From a virus, in IMG/VR virus record IMGVR_UViG_3300009506_000011, positions 20,187 through 84,186 of that record: DNA of 64,000 bases. One strand, written 5' to 3'. Of the stretch, positions 29,518-38,233 are shown piece by piece. Under the pieces are notes generated by a model. It saw nothing but the letters and a program-made list of their open reading frames with translations. It was not told where the DNA came from and ran no database searches. The position numbers and the translations under genes are program-made. Position 1 is the first letter of the stretch. Each line of letters begins with the position of its first letter.

Positions 29518-30133
29518 GTGCCCAGTAGGGGTACGTCAACGTGCGGTAGGCCATCTGCGGGTCAGCTAGGCCCGGCCAGTCGGGTGGCAGTGAGCGAAGC
29601 GGGCGCCCGTCGCGCACCACCGGGAAGCCGTCCCACGGCTCGCATGGCTCGACCGACCAGCGGCGGACCTTGCCCAGTCCAACGCCGCGCTTCTTGCCGA
29701 GATAGCTGATGATGGCGAGCAGCTGCGCAATCTCGACGCGCTCGCCGATACACCACCAGCACATGGCGTCGTTCACCATGTGCTGCCCCTCGAGCGGCAA
29801 ACGATAGCTCTTGCAGGGGCCAGCGCTGATGAGGACCCGCCGAAGCTTCGCGTCGCCCATGGCCTGCGCCTCGGCGAGTGGAAAACGGCGGTTGACCCAC
29901 CGGCGCTCCACGCACTCGACCTCGGAGACGCTGAACGACGCGAGGTGAAAGCGGCCGTCTGGCTCGCGCTCAATCGGGATCTCGATAGGCTGCACATCGG
30001 CAGCGCTGAGCGGCGGCGGCATCCCGTCCCGACGCGCCACCGCAGCGGCAAGCAAGGCGTCGATGGCCAGCGGTCCGCCGGGGAGCGCGATGGGGCCCAG
30101 CAGCTCGGCGGTGATGATGAGCGGCTCAGGCAT
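29483..30133 (-). CDS. csf3: Csf3 (Cas5-like) type IV effector subunit
   Basis: 216 residues. Opening IDALLAAAVARRDGMPPPLS then PIEIPIE, the middle CKSYRLPLEGQHMVNDAMCW, and especially LLAIISYLGKKRGVGLGKVR followed by VEPCEPWDGFPVVRDGRPLR match type IV Csf3. The G-rich loop is the RAMP hallmark. In type IV complexes it caps the 5' end of the guide RNA. Overlaps csf2 by 8 bp. Confidence 0.75.
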   Translation of the reverse strand: MPEPLIITAELLGPIALPGGPLAIDALLAAAVARRDGMPPPLSAADVQPIEIPIEREPDGRFHLASFSVSEVECVERRWVNRRFPLAEAQAMGDAKLRRVLISAGPCKSYRLPLEGQHMVNDAMCWWCIGERVEIAQLLAIISYLGKKRGVGLGKVRRWSVEPCEPWDGFPVVRDGRPLRSLPPDWPGLADPQMAYRTLTYPYWAHAKEQLCAVPS

Positions 30134-31112
30134 TGACCGACCGGAGGAACTCGGCGATGCGGTCCTTCCGCTTCGCCACGTGGCTCCTGAACAGCGAGCC
30201 TACCTGCTCAGCGAGCGCGGTTACGTCTACCGGGGTCAGCTCGGCGGTCGTCACGAAACGGACGTCCTGCCCGGCTACGACGCGGAGCAAGCCGTGTCCG
30301 GTGCCGCGTTTGCCGCCCACCCGAGCGTTGGTCAAAAAGGCCGCCATGGCCACCTGAAACGTATCGAACTGCAGGTCGTCGTAAACGGTTGCCTCGCATG
30401 CCCAGGAAAAGCAGCTCCCTTGTGCGACACGCTCAAAGCGGCGCGGCATCATGCTGGACTTCTCGCGCTCCCTCCCGACTGCGTCGCCCTCGGCGCTGGC
30501 TTGCTCTGAGGCGGTGAGCCGGCGGTTGATCTCGACCTGATCTCCGACCGGAAGCAGCCGACGCTTTTGCGGGCTGAGGGTCGGATCCATGCGGGTGCGC
30601 TGGACCTCCTCGACGTGGGCCCGGCAGGTGTCCAGCTCACCGAAGTGCTCGGCCGCGAATGCCAGGGCCCAGCTTGGGACGTAGCGAACCGACTCCTCGC
30701 AGATGAGCGTCGCGTCCTCGACGACGAGCTGGCCGGGAATGACGCGGTTGTCTGAGCAGCCACCGAACAGCGTCATGCTGGGCACGAGCTCGCACAGCTC
30801 CCGGTAGCGGTCCAGGTTGATGGTGCCAGCGGAGCCGCGGCCTGTGACCATGCCGCCGGCGAAAAGCAGGCGCAGCGCCGCCTCTGAGAGCTTCTCTTCG
30901 CCCAGCAGCTCAGCGGCCTCGAGAAGGGCATAGGCCGCTGCCTCGCGCATCCCGTGGCGCATCGTGTCGCCGGTGATGATCGGCACGTGGGCCCAGCCGC
31001 CGTTGTGCCGGAGCTTCCGGCGCATGATGACCGCCTCGTTGCCGATTGTTTCCTCGTGATGAGCAATCGGCAGCGCCGCCTCAAGCACGCACTCATATCG
31101 CTTCAGTCGCAT
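30126..31112 (-). CDS. csf2: Csf2 (Cas7-like) type IV backbone subunit
   Basis: 328 residues from MRLKRYECVLEAALPIAHHE with AGAGG ahead of the ATG. VPIITGDTMRHGMREAAAYA is the Cas7 'thumb/pocket' entry, MTLFGGCSDNRVIPGQLVVE the next conserved block, and FLTNARVGGKRGTGHGLLRV the Cas7 G-rich loop. Expected to polymerise along RNA as the filament backbone. The ~60-residue charged stretch (residues 210-250) may be an insertion. Confidence 0.78.
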   Translation of the reverse strand: MRLKRYECVLEAALPIAHHEETIGNEAVIMRRKLRHNGGWAHVPIITGDTMRHGMREAAAYALLEAAELLGEEKLSEAALRLLFAGGMVTGRGSAGTINLDRYRELCELVPSMTLFGGCSDNRVIPGQLVVEDATLICEESVRYVPSWALAFAAEHFGELDTCRAHVEEVQRTRMDPTLSPQKRRLLPVGDQVEINRRLTASEQASAEGDAVGREREKSSMMPRRFERVAQGSCFSWACEATVYDDLQFDTFQVAMAAFLTNARVGGKRGTGHGLLRVVAGQDVRFVTTAELTPVDVTALAEQVGSLFRSHVAKRKDRIAEFLRSVNA

Positions 31113-31554
31113 CTCTACCTCTCTTATCCCAGCACTGCAGACATTGTCCCATCGGCGGAAGATCATAGGACATGACCAATCCGCACGTTTTGCATGTACG
31201 TTTCCTGCTTTCGGCAGCAAGCCGAGCCATGGCCATCAGCAGGCCGTACTCCCGCTCAACTAGGTCGAGCCATTCACCGGCAGCTCCCAGCTCCCCGACA
31301 GCGGCGCCGAGGTCAACCAAAGCCCGGCAGCCATCCTTGCCGAGCGTCGGAAGCTGCAGCCCCCGCTGCATCGCCGTCGCCCACTCGTCCGGGCTGGCCG
31401 TCCGTCTGGCGGCGCTCAGCATCCTGTTCTGGATTTGCTCCCAGTGCTTCAGCGGGCTGCCGCCGGCGGCAAGGTAGGCCCTTCGCAGCTCGAGCAGCAG
31501 CTCCACGGTCTTGGTTCGCAGGCTTTCGCGCTGCTTTTCGTCCAGCCTTGGCAC
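31093..31554 (-). CDS. Cas11-like small helical subunit, nested start
   Basis: 153 residues from GTG 31554, with AAGGAGG six bases upstream. Mostly alpha-helical (LDEKQRESLRTKTVELLLEL, ALVDLGAAVGELGAAGEWLD), as Cas11 small subunits are, with a C-terminal CKTCG...CLQC zinc pair. It starts inside the csf1 frame, in a different phase, and overlaps it by 242 bp. Type IV-B operons carry a cas11 at this place; the zinc tail is unusual. Confidence 0.55.
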   Translation of the reverse strand: MPRLDEKQRESLRTKTVELLLELRRAYLAAGGSPLKHWEQIQNRMLSAARRTASPDEWATAMQRGLQLPTLGKDGCRALVDLGAAVGELGAAGEWLDLVEREYGLLMAMARLAAESRKRTCKTCGLVMSYDLPPMGQCLQCWDKRGRDATEAI

Positions 31555-32299
31555 GCTTCGCCTCCTTTTCTGCGGCCATGCGCCGCTTGACTTGGTCCTC
31601 GTCGCGCTGCGCCAGCCACAGCGCCAGCGCGAACCATCCGCCGCCGCGCAGCTGTCCGCCTTTGGCCTCGAAGCGCTGCAACGTCTCGCTGCACAGCTGC
31701 CAGGCGCGCGCCTCGTAGCGCCCCGTTTCAAGCTCGGCTTTGGTGGCGCCAGCAGTCAGCAAAGACGCCAGCTCGTCAACAAGCGCCCATCCAGCCTCGT
31801 CGCCGGGAAGCCGGATCCTGGTCTCGTCGAACAGCACCCAGCCGCCGGGACCAGGAGGGTTCACCGGGGTCCACGGCAACACGTGTTTCTGGCCGCTGTC
31901 GGCGATGGCCGCAAACCAAACGCCACGGTGTGGCCGCCGGAGAAACTCAAGCACGACGGGCTTCTCGCCCTTGCTCGCGTTCAGGTACCGCGGCTCAGCC
32001 GCCGCGTCGTACAGGTGGGAGTAGTTGCGGTAGTTGCCGCCGAGCTTCTTACCGGGGGCTGGGGGGCGCCCGGGGACCGGGGAAAGCCTGGCACAGAAGT
32101 AGACGCACGGCTCGCAGACCCATTTGCTCTCTGGACAGCGAACGCGGTTTTGGCCTGTGAAGGTTGAGCCGTTCCACAAGCTGACTGGCTGGCCCCGTGT
32201 CAGCGAGGCGGCGCAAAGCCAGCAGCGACCATCGGCCGGCGCGCAATCGGTGTGCATCGGAGCGCCGAGGTGGTGGTGCAGCAGGCGCGTGGCGCTCAT
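31313..32299 (-). CDS. csf1: Csf1 (large-subunit) type IV protein
   Basis: 328 residues. Zinc module CWLCAASLTRGQPVSLWNGS with FTGQNRVRCPES and VCEPCVYFCA, then a central beta region (KGEKPVVLEFLRRPHRGVWF) and a helical end. This Cys4-headed layout is typical of Csf1. Past ~residue 245 the sequence becomes Ala/Arg/Lys-rich because it overlaps the cas11-like frame, so Csf1 may really end earlier or be affected by an indel. Start set by the leaderless promoter. Confidence 0.7.
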   Translation of the reverse strand: MSATRLLHHHLGAPMHTDCAPADGRCWLCAASLTRGQPVSLWNGSTFTGQNRVRCPESKWVCEPCVYFCARLSPVPGRPPAPGKKLGGNYRNYSHLYDAAAEPRYLNASKGEKPVVLEFLRRPHRGVWFAAIADSGQKHVLPWTPVNPPGPGGWVLFDETRIRLPGDEAGWALVDELASLLTAGATKAELETGRYEARAWQLCSETLQRFEAKGGQLRGGGWFALALWLAQRDEDQVKRRMAAEKEAKRAKAGRKAARKPANQDRGAAARAAKGLPCRRRQPAEALGANPEQDAERRQTDGQPGRVGDGDAAGAAASDARQGWLPGFG

Positions 32300-32306
32300 G
32301 ACGGGC

Positions 32307-32335
32307 ATCCTGCCAGCCGCTAGCGTGCTAGTCAA
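32307..32335 (-). promoter_or_regulatory. csf operon promoter (TTGACT-N17-CAGGAT)
   Basis: Reverse strand: TTGACT 32335-32330, spacer AGCACGCTAGCGGCTGG, CAGGAT 32312-32307, 7 bases, ATG 32299. Carries the CTAG operator like the phage's other promoters, so the csf locus is wired to phage regulation. Confidence 0.65.
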
Positions 32336-32370
32336 GGAAAACCGACAGAGCCTGACGCGGCTGTCTGGCC

Positions 32371-32376
32371 TACTCT
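32371..32376 (+). promoter_or_regulatory. -10 box (TACTCT) for leaderless gene 32383
   Basis: TACTCT, 6 bases, GTG 32383. No clear -35; late-type geometry. Confidence 0.45.
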
Positions 32377-32382
32377 GTCCAG

Positions 32383-32745
32383 GTGCCAGATCCGCGCTAC
32401 ACGCCCTACGATGAGCTGTCGGCCCATTGGGTCGGCGCTGAGGCTCTCAAGCTCTCGCTTGTCGACCCCCTCTCACCGCTGCGGGCCAACGTCCCGATCG
32501 ATCTGGCAGTCGACTACAGCGGCGCCGGGGAGGAGGGCGTGACGCTGCCGCTCGAGCAGCTGGTCGTCGGTCCCTCACCGGAGAGCTTCCGGCGCCACGT
32601 TCACCGCCGGCAGACGCCGAGCATCATCACGTTCACGCCGCCGCAGGGCGGACGCCACATCGTCACGCTCCGCCAGATTGGCGGCGACAAGCTCTTCGGC
32701 AAGCTGGCCGTAGAGGTGGAAGGAGAGCTTCTGGATGGGAGCTGA
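32383..32745 (+). CDS. small virion-associated protein
   Basis: 120 residues starting GTG (PDPRYTPYDELSAHWVGAEA). Contains PIDLAVDYSGAGEEGVTLPL and QGGRHIVTLRQIGGDKLFGK, beta-sandwich-like segments. Overlaps the fibre gene start by 11 bp and probably attaches or precedes it. Confidence 0.5.
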   Translation: MPDPRYTPYDELSAHWVGAEALKLSLVDPLSPLRANVPIDLAVDYSGAGEEGVTLPLEQLVVGPSPESFRRHVHRRQTPSIITFTPPQGGRHIVTLRQIGGDKLFGKLAVEVEGELLDGS

Positions 32746-34516
32746 GTTCAGCATCGAAGGCAGCGTCTCGGGCTTTTCACCGTACAGCGACGTCGGCAAG
32801 GACATCGAGCCGGGCGAAACCGTCACGCTCAAGCTCGAGAACCCCGGGACCGTATCGCAGGTCCGCTTCGATATCGAGTTCAAGTCGACGAGCTACGTCC
32901 CGAGCATCACGCTCTCCCCGCCGAGCGGCATGCCCGCCAAGCCGAGCGACGACGTCACCTTCGTGGCGCCGGTGGACGTCGTGGCCAGCTACAAGATCCG
33001 GTGCATCACCGGCGACGGGACGGCTGACGGCGCGGTCAAGAGCCGCATCGTGGCCATCCGGAGCGCCATCGGGCTGCGGCACGTCATCGTCACGGAAAGG
33101 GACGAGTACCAGCGGCCTTACGGATGGGCGGAAGCCATCAACGAAACGGTCGACCAGACGGTGGCAGCGGTCGGTGGCGACATCACAGGCCCCGGCGCGT
33201 CGACGGATGGCGCTATCGCCACCTGGAACGGCGCCAGCGGCAACCAGCTGCGCAACAACTCGCTGGCGATCATCCCGCCCGGCACCGGCCGGCTGCAGCT
33301 CACCGAGCGGATCGAGCTAGGTGACAGCCCCACGGACAATGGTCTCAACTTGGAGCAGCTGTACGGCGTGAGCTGGAACACCGAGCTTGGAGCGGCTCGC
33401 GCCATCGGGATCGAGAACGGCACCGATCTGACCATCGGCGACGTGACCAACATCGACTACGTTCTGCTGCAGGCGAAAGCCTCGAAGGCGGTGAACGTGG
33501 ACATCGGCGGCACCACCGAGCTGGCGGTGGAGACGGGCCGCGCTCGAGTGTCGAACGAGCTGAAGCTGACGGGCAAGCTCAAGATGGGGCCGACGCCCCC
33601 GGACGGCACCGGGATCAACCTCTCGACCACGCAGCCGATCACCGGGGAAACGGTGGCGCCGGATGCTGGCCAGGCGCACATGATGAGCGTCGATGCGAGC
33701 AACCGGCTGCTGCTCGGCGAAAATGGCAACCTCGGCGATGTGTACATCCGGACAAGGACCGGCAACAACGTTTATGTCGAGATCGGCGGCGCCAACAAGC
33801 TCACCGTCGGAAGCTCGCTTGTCAGCGTGTCGTCAAGCCTGAGCATCGGCGCTGTTCCGGCTCCGAGTGGCACCCTTGCTCTGCCCAAGACCGCTTCGGT
33901 GCGCGCGTCGAATCAGGGTGAGGATGACTACGTGCCGATGATTGCCACAGACGCGGGAGATCAGCTGCTCCTTGGTGGCAACTACGTCGGCAACAAGGGC
34001 ATGCGGCTCGACGTCCAAACCGGCTACATCATCGCTGCAGCTATCGCCGGGACAACAGAGCTGTCTGTTGAAGCTGGCAAGGTGGTCGTGGTCCACAATC
34101 TGGAGGTGCAGGGGGGCGAGGCGTGGGTGCCGCTTGAGCCTATCTACTACGAGATGCTCACGACGCGGATCACGACAAACGATGTCGACTTGGAAGATAT
34201 CACCGGCGCATCCGTGGCCGTTACGTTGCCAGCGGAATGCCGCCTCATCTGCGAGATGCACTGCCAGACCTCGGCGGGCACCACCTCGTGCACCGGTCTC
34301 TGGGCAATCAACATCAATGGCGTGGACAAGACGACGATGGGGCGCACCATGTCCGGCGTCAGCGACATCGGCTCTGTGAGCGTGATGGCATCGGCTGATC
34401 TGGCCGCTGGCGGACCGTATACGGTCAAGGGTCGCCACCGACGCGCCGGTGGAGCTGGCACTGTGCAAACCGAGAAGGTCCAGCTCATCGTCCGAGTTTA
34501 CGTCAAGCCAGTCTGA
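32735..34516 (+). CDS. tail fibre-like protein
   Basis: 593 residues. N-terminal Ig-like beta domain (ETVTLKLENPGTVSQVRFDI, YKIRCITGDGTADGAV), an AIATWNGASGNQLRNNSLAI linker, then repeated beta-helix-type strands: VNVDIGGTTELAVETGRARV, VYVEIGGANKLTVGSSLV, ITAAAIAGTTELSVE-like repeats, and a C-terminal jelly-roll-like domain (VTLPAECRLICEMHCQTSAG). Fits a trimeric fibre. Confidence 0.7.
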   Translation: MGAEFSIEGSVSGFSPYSDVGKDIEPGETVTLKLENPGTVSQVRFDIEFKSTSYVPSITLSPPSGMPAKPSDDVTFVAPVDVVASYKIRCITGDGTADGAVKSRIVAIRSAIGLRHVIVTERDEYQRPYGWAEAINETVDQTVAAVGGDITGPGASTDGAIATWNGASGNQLRNNSLAIIPPGTGRLQLTERIELGDSPTDNGLNLEQLYGVSWNTELGAARAIGIENGTDLTIGDVTNIDYVLLQAKASKAVNVDIGGTTELAVETGRARVSNELKLTGKLKMGPTPPDGTGINLSTTQPITGETVAPDAGQAHMMSVDASNRLLLGENGNLGDVYIRTRTGNNVYVEIGGANKLTVGSSLVSVSSSLSIGAVPAPSGTLALPKTASVRASNQGEDDYVPMIATDAGDQLLLGGNYVGNKGMRLDVQTGYIIAAAIAGTTELSVEAGKVVVVHNLEVQGGEAWVPLEPIYYEMLTTRITTNDVDLEDITGASVAVTLPAECRLICEMHCQTSAGTTSCTGLWAININGVDKTTMGRTMSGVSDIGSVSVMASADLAAGGPYTVKGRHRRAGGAGTVQTEKVQLIVRVYVKPV

Positions 34517-35781
34517 GCGCCGCTCGCGCGCTCCAGGTCCCTCTTGACGGCCTGCAGAAGGTTGTGTAGCGCGCGCTTCGTCCACCGCCTCGGGGGCGTG
34601 CTGATAACACCATCGAGGTTGGCTATGATGCGCTCAATCTGCTCGATGAGCTGGCTCATTCTCAGGGGCTGGAAGCCGTGCAGCGCTTGCTTTGCGCGCC
34701 GATAGGCGCGGGTGAGGGCGGGGTCAATGCCTTGGGTGGTGATCGGCCACTGCGCGACAGCTCCGACGAGCGGCGAGAGCGCGGCGAAGCGGTCGGAAAT
34801 GCTCTCAGCTTGCGCTTTGAGGCTTGCGCTGCCGAGGCCAGGCGCAAGCCCGGCCAGGACGACGGACGCCTCCTCAATGGCCTTGTGCTCAGCGCTGCGG
34901 ATGTGCTCCCAGGCCGGTTGGCGCTTGTCGAAGACGGCCGCCTCGAGCGCGACGAGGCGGCCCACTACCTGCGCGATGTCCGTGCGAGCAAAGAGCTGCT
35001 CGGGCTCGGCGTGCTCACGGATCTGGCGGATGACGGTCGCGAGATCCATCGTCATCCGTTTCTCAAGGCCGCCGTCGCGAGGGTGAGCCGGGCGGGCCAG
35101 CGCTTTCTCCCAGGCGTCGCAGGCGCGCCAGAGCTGCTCAGCAAGCGTGCCTCTTGCCGCGGCCCGGATCTCGGCGCCTTGCATGCCGGGGCCGCCTGGC
35201 AGTCGCTCGTCCGCGCAGCCGTCGCAATCGCCGCCACCGGCAGCGCATTCCGCCAGCGGTTGGTTCCTGTAGCAAAGCTCCGGCCTTTTCGGAGCGACCT
35301 TCGCGGCAGGCATGACGTCCCGGCGAGTCACCTCGATCAGGTCGATGCCTTCTGTCTTTCCGGTCAGCTCTCGCAAGCGTCGACCAGCGGTCAGCAGCTC
35401 CCCACGTTCACGCTCGCGTGCGGTTATGTGCCTGGTGATGGCTGCAATGGCGCCGATGGCGTCCAGCGGGATTTCGGACAAGCCAACGGCCTCCTCCAGC
35501 TGGCGGATCCACCATGCGTCGCCGTGCATCCCGGTCATTCGCACCGTGAGGCGGCCGAGCACGTCCTCGATTGGGCTGGTTGCTGAGACGTCCTTGAAAT
35601 CACAGGCGCCGACAATCTGGCTGCACCACCAGGCATCGCGGTCGTGCAGCTCGCCAGCTGGTGGCTGCAGGCTCTGATATAGCGCCTGCACCACCGAAAG
35701 AGGCAGCGTCACCAGGAGGTCATGCGTGCCTGCCGCTTTGATTGCTTGGTGGAGTCGCTCGGAGAGATCCAGAAAATTCAC
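34498..35781 (-). CDS. hypothetical protein of the early operon
   Basis: 427 residues starting GTG that overlaps the previous TGA. Contains a Cys group (ELCYRNQPLAECAAGGGDCD, then GCADERLPGG) and long helices. Last gene of the recombination operon; no family recognised. Converges with the fibre gene (19-bp overlap). Confidence 0.55.
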   Translation of the reverse strand: MNFLDLSERLHQAIKAAGTHDLLVTLPLSVVQALYQSLQPPAGELHDRDAWWCSQIVGACDFKDVSATSPIEDVLGRLTVRMTGMHGDAWWIRQLEEAVGLSEIPLDAIGAIAAITRHITARERERGELLTAGRRLRELTGKTEGIDLIEVTRRDVMPAAKVAPKRPELCYRNQPLAECAAGGGDCDGCADERLPGGPGMQGAEIRAAARGTLAEQLWRACDAWEKALARPAHPRDGGLEKRMTMDLATVIRQIREHAEPEQLFARTDIAQVVGRLVALEAAVFDKRQPAWEHIRSAEHKAIEEASVVLAGLAPGLGSASLKAQAESISDRFAALSPLVGAVAQWPITTQGIDPALTRAYRRAKQALHGFQPLRMSQLIEQIERIIANLDGVISTPPRRWTKRALHNLLQAVKRDLERASGAQTGLT

Positions 35782-37307
35782 GACACCACCTCCGCGGTCC
35801 CGTCGTCCACGTAAATGGTGCACGTCTCCTCGGGGGTCCGAGCGACGCGCTCGATGATCACGACAACGCCGCGATCTTCTGCACGCTGTCGCAGTGCGGC
35901 GAGCGCCTCGGCGTCGAAGCGGTCGTCGCGCATGATGACGAGCCCGATGTGCGTCGCCTGCTTGAAGGCCACAGTGAGAGCCGCCTCCCATTGCTCACGG
36001 TGGCTGGCCACCTCGATCGGTCGGCCGTGGATGGTGATGCCGTTCTCGTCGAAGCCGAGGCCGTCGGGCAGGTCCGCCTCGGCAAGCTGCTCGTCCTTCT
36101 CGGCCTGGATCTCTTTGAGGCGTTGTTTCAGCCGGGCCACCTCCTGGCGTCGAGCCTCGAGCTTCTTCTTGGTGGCGAGATAGCTCGCGCGCCCGTCCAC
36201 CTTGCAATTGATTGCCTCGGCGCCGCTGATGTCTGCGAGCGTGGCGGTATCGTCCTCCCGCACGAAGGCGGCGATGGCGTCTCGCGTTGCAGCGAGCTGC
36301 TGCGCAGCAGCCTCGGAGGCGGGTGCCAGGGCCGCCTTCAGCTGCTTCTCGTGCCAGGCCAGCTGCTGGTTTAAGCCAGCCTCGCCGACGCACCGAAGCA
36401 GCACCCGGTGGGCGTCATTGGCAGCCGCAACGGCCTGCTGCGCTACGTGTTTGGCGTCGGACAGCTGCTGCTTCGCCTCGGCCAGCTGCTGCTCCAGCTC
36501 CGCCACGCGCTGCTCCAGCGGCGCAACCGGCGCTCGCGCGTCTGTGAGGGTCACGCGAGCCTCGGCCAGCACGCCGAGCTGAGCCTCGCAGGCATCGAGC
36601 GCAGTTTTCCGCTGCTCGGCCGCCTTGAGGGCAGCGGACAGATCGGTCTCCTTTCGGTTGTGCGCCAGCTGCCGCTGAAGCTTCTCGGTGAGCGCCTTGA
36701 CGTCACGGCGATCCGCCGGCGCGTCCTCGAGCGGCGGCAGCGCTCGGAGCTGGCCCTCGAGGTCCGATACGACCTTGTTGACCTCGGCGCGGTGGGCATA
36801 GACCTCGTCCCTCTCCCGGTCCAGCTTGTCCCAGTCGAGCTTCGCGACCTTGCGCAGAATAGCGCCTTGCTCGCGCCGGCCGGCGGGCGTCTTGCCGAGG
36901 TCCAAGAAGGCGGCGGGATCCACGGCGCCACACTTCGCCCAAAGGCTCTGCAGGAGCGTCTCGGCCGACTTCGTGACGCGCTCGCCGGGGGAATGACCTG
37001 GCGCACCGATGACCTTGAGGGTGCGCTTCAGGGTACCATTGCGCTCCAGCTTCCAGGTCCGCTCTACGACCATGTCTTGGTCGGTGTAGATGGTGACGCT
37101 GGCGAAGCTCGCGTCGCCGTGTAGCAGGTCTGGCGGCTCGGCAGCCTTGCCCGCGAGGCAGGTCTCGATCGCTCGGGTAAGCGAGGTCTTGCCTTGCTTG
37201 TTGCGACCCGCGACGATCTCGAGCGCGCCGCCCTTGAAGGTCAGGTCGCAGCCCCTAAGCCGCATGAAGTTTTCGATCTGGACGCCGGTGATGAGCATGG
37301 GCTTCAT
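35778..37307 (-). CDS. SbcC/RecF-like coiled-coil ATPase
   Basis: 509 residues. N-terminal LITGVQIENFMRLRGCDLTF and Walker A EIVAGRNKQGKTSLTRAIET are the RecF/SbcC/RecN head; residues ~165-410 are coiled coil; the C-terminal head has GLGFDENGITIHGRPIEVAS, QWEAALTVAFKQA (signature-like), and a degenerate Walker B IGLVIMRDDRFDAEAL. Likely works with RecT and the exonuclease in phage recombination. Confidence 0.75.
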   Translation of the reverse strand: MKPMLITGVQIENFMRLRGCDLTFKGGALEIVAGRNKQGKTSLTRAIETCLAGKAAEPPDLLHGDASFASVTIYTDQDMVVERTWKLERNGTLKRTLKVIGAPGHSPGERVTKSAETLLQSLWAKCGAVDPAAFLDLGKTPAGRREQGAILRKVAKLDWDKLDRERDEVYAHRAEVNKVVSDLEGQLRALPPLEDAPADRRDVKALTEKLQRQLAHNRKETDLSAALKAAEQRKTALDACEAQLGVLAEARVTLTDARAPVAPLEQRVAELEQQLAEAKQQLSDAKHVAQQAVAAANDAHRVLLRCVGEAGLNQQLAWHEKQLKAALAPASEAAAQQLAATRDAIAAFVREDDTATLADISGAEAINCKVDGRASYLATKKKLEARRQEVARLKQRLKEIQAEKDEQLAEADLPDGLGFDENGITIHGRPIEVASHREQWEAALTVAFKQATHIGLVIMRDDRFDAEALAALRQRAEDRGVVVIIERVARTPEETCTIYVDDGTAEVVS

Positions 37308-38233
37308 GCTGCACCGCCTTCCTTGGCCGGCGGCGGAATCATCTCACCGTCCGGGCTCAGCTCCCAGCCGGCGGCGATCTCCTCCGGCGTCAGGCCGCTC
37401 GTAGGAGTGGACGGCTCCGCCGGAGTGTCTGGCTCGCTCACCTCGATGCCGTGCCGCTGGATAGCATCGGCGATTTGCGCGTCGATCAGCTCGACGGGCC
37501 GGCGCGCGTCCTCGACAGCCATGGCGCGGGTCAGCAGCTGGTCTTCGGTGTCTGCCGGCGCCAGCTTGAGCACCTGCCGAACGGCCGTCTTTTTGAACAT
37601 TTCCTCTTCCCAGTTCTTCCACGGGGAAAAGTCGCTGTCGCTGCCGCGGTTTACGTCGCGGCGCTTAATGACCTCGGCCCGGGACAGGACCCTGAACATC
37701 GGCGTCGTATCGCCCCTTACCTGCGCCGTGCCATAAGCCCACGATATGGGCCGGGTGTGACGCTCGGGGTTAGTCAGGTCGGGAATGTGCCGTATGTGCC
37801 GGTTGGTGCCTAGCTCGTAGTAAAAGTCGTCGCCAGCGTACACCACCTCGCCGGCGATGTCGGTGACCAGGCCGGAGCGACGCGCCAGCACGCACAGGCC
37901 CCGATAGTCGATGATGGCAGTGCATTCCAGCACGCGGCCCTTCTTGAAAGGCACGAGCCAGACTCCGCCAGCCATGCTCGGCATCAGGCCAAGCTGTGCC
38001 GTGGTGAGCAAGCAGATGAAGAAGCTGCCGGGAGTGCATAGTGCCAGCTTTGGCTCCTTGGTCACTGCCGTCATGGTGGCGCGGAGAAACCGCTCTACGC
38101 CCATCTGCCGCGGGACGGCGTTTTTGATCTGCGGCTCCATCCGCTTGATGAGGCCCCGTAGCTCGGTCGCGGGGTCCTTATCTCGCTTTTGAATCTGTCC
38201 GTTTGGGGCCGTTTGGGGCGTTCTGCTAGCCAT
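37304..38233 (-). CDS. recT: RecT-family single-strand annealing protein
   Basis: 309 residues. VERFLRATMTAVTKEPKLAL, SFFICLLTTAQLGLMPSMAG and VWLVPFKKGRVLECTAIIDY with RGLCVLARRSG are the RecT core in order; SPWKNWEEEMFKKTAVRQVL is the conserved later helix. Anneals single strands made by the exonuclease next door. C-terminal tail acidic and proline-rich. Confidence 0.92.
   Translation of the reverse strand: MASRTPQTAPNGQIQKRDKDPATELRGLIKRMEPQIKNAVPRQMGVERFLRATMTAVTKEPKLALCTPGSFFICLLTTAQLGLMPSMAGGVWLVPFKKGRVLECTAIIDYRGLCVLARRSGLVTDIAGEVVYAGDDFYYELGTNRHIRHIPDLTNPERHTRPISWAYGTAQVRGDTTPMFRVLSRAEVIKRRDVNRGSDSDFSPWKNWEEEMFKKTAVRQVLKLAPADTEDQLLTRAMAVEDARRPVELIDAQIADAIQRHGIEVSEPDTPAEPSTPTSGLTPEEIAAGWELSPDGEMIPPPAKEGGAA

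Noticed and set aside
27046-32299. CRISPR array near the csf genes
   Set aside because: No regularly spaced repeats of 20-40 bp are visible in or around the operon or elsewhere in the window; only coding repeats and operator CTAG repeats occur.
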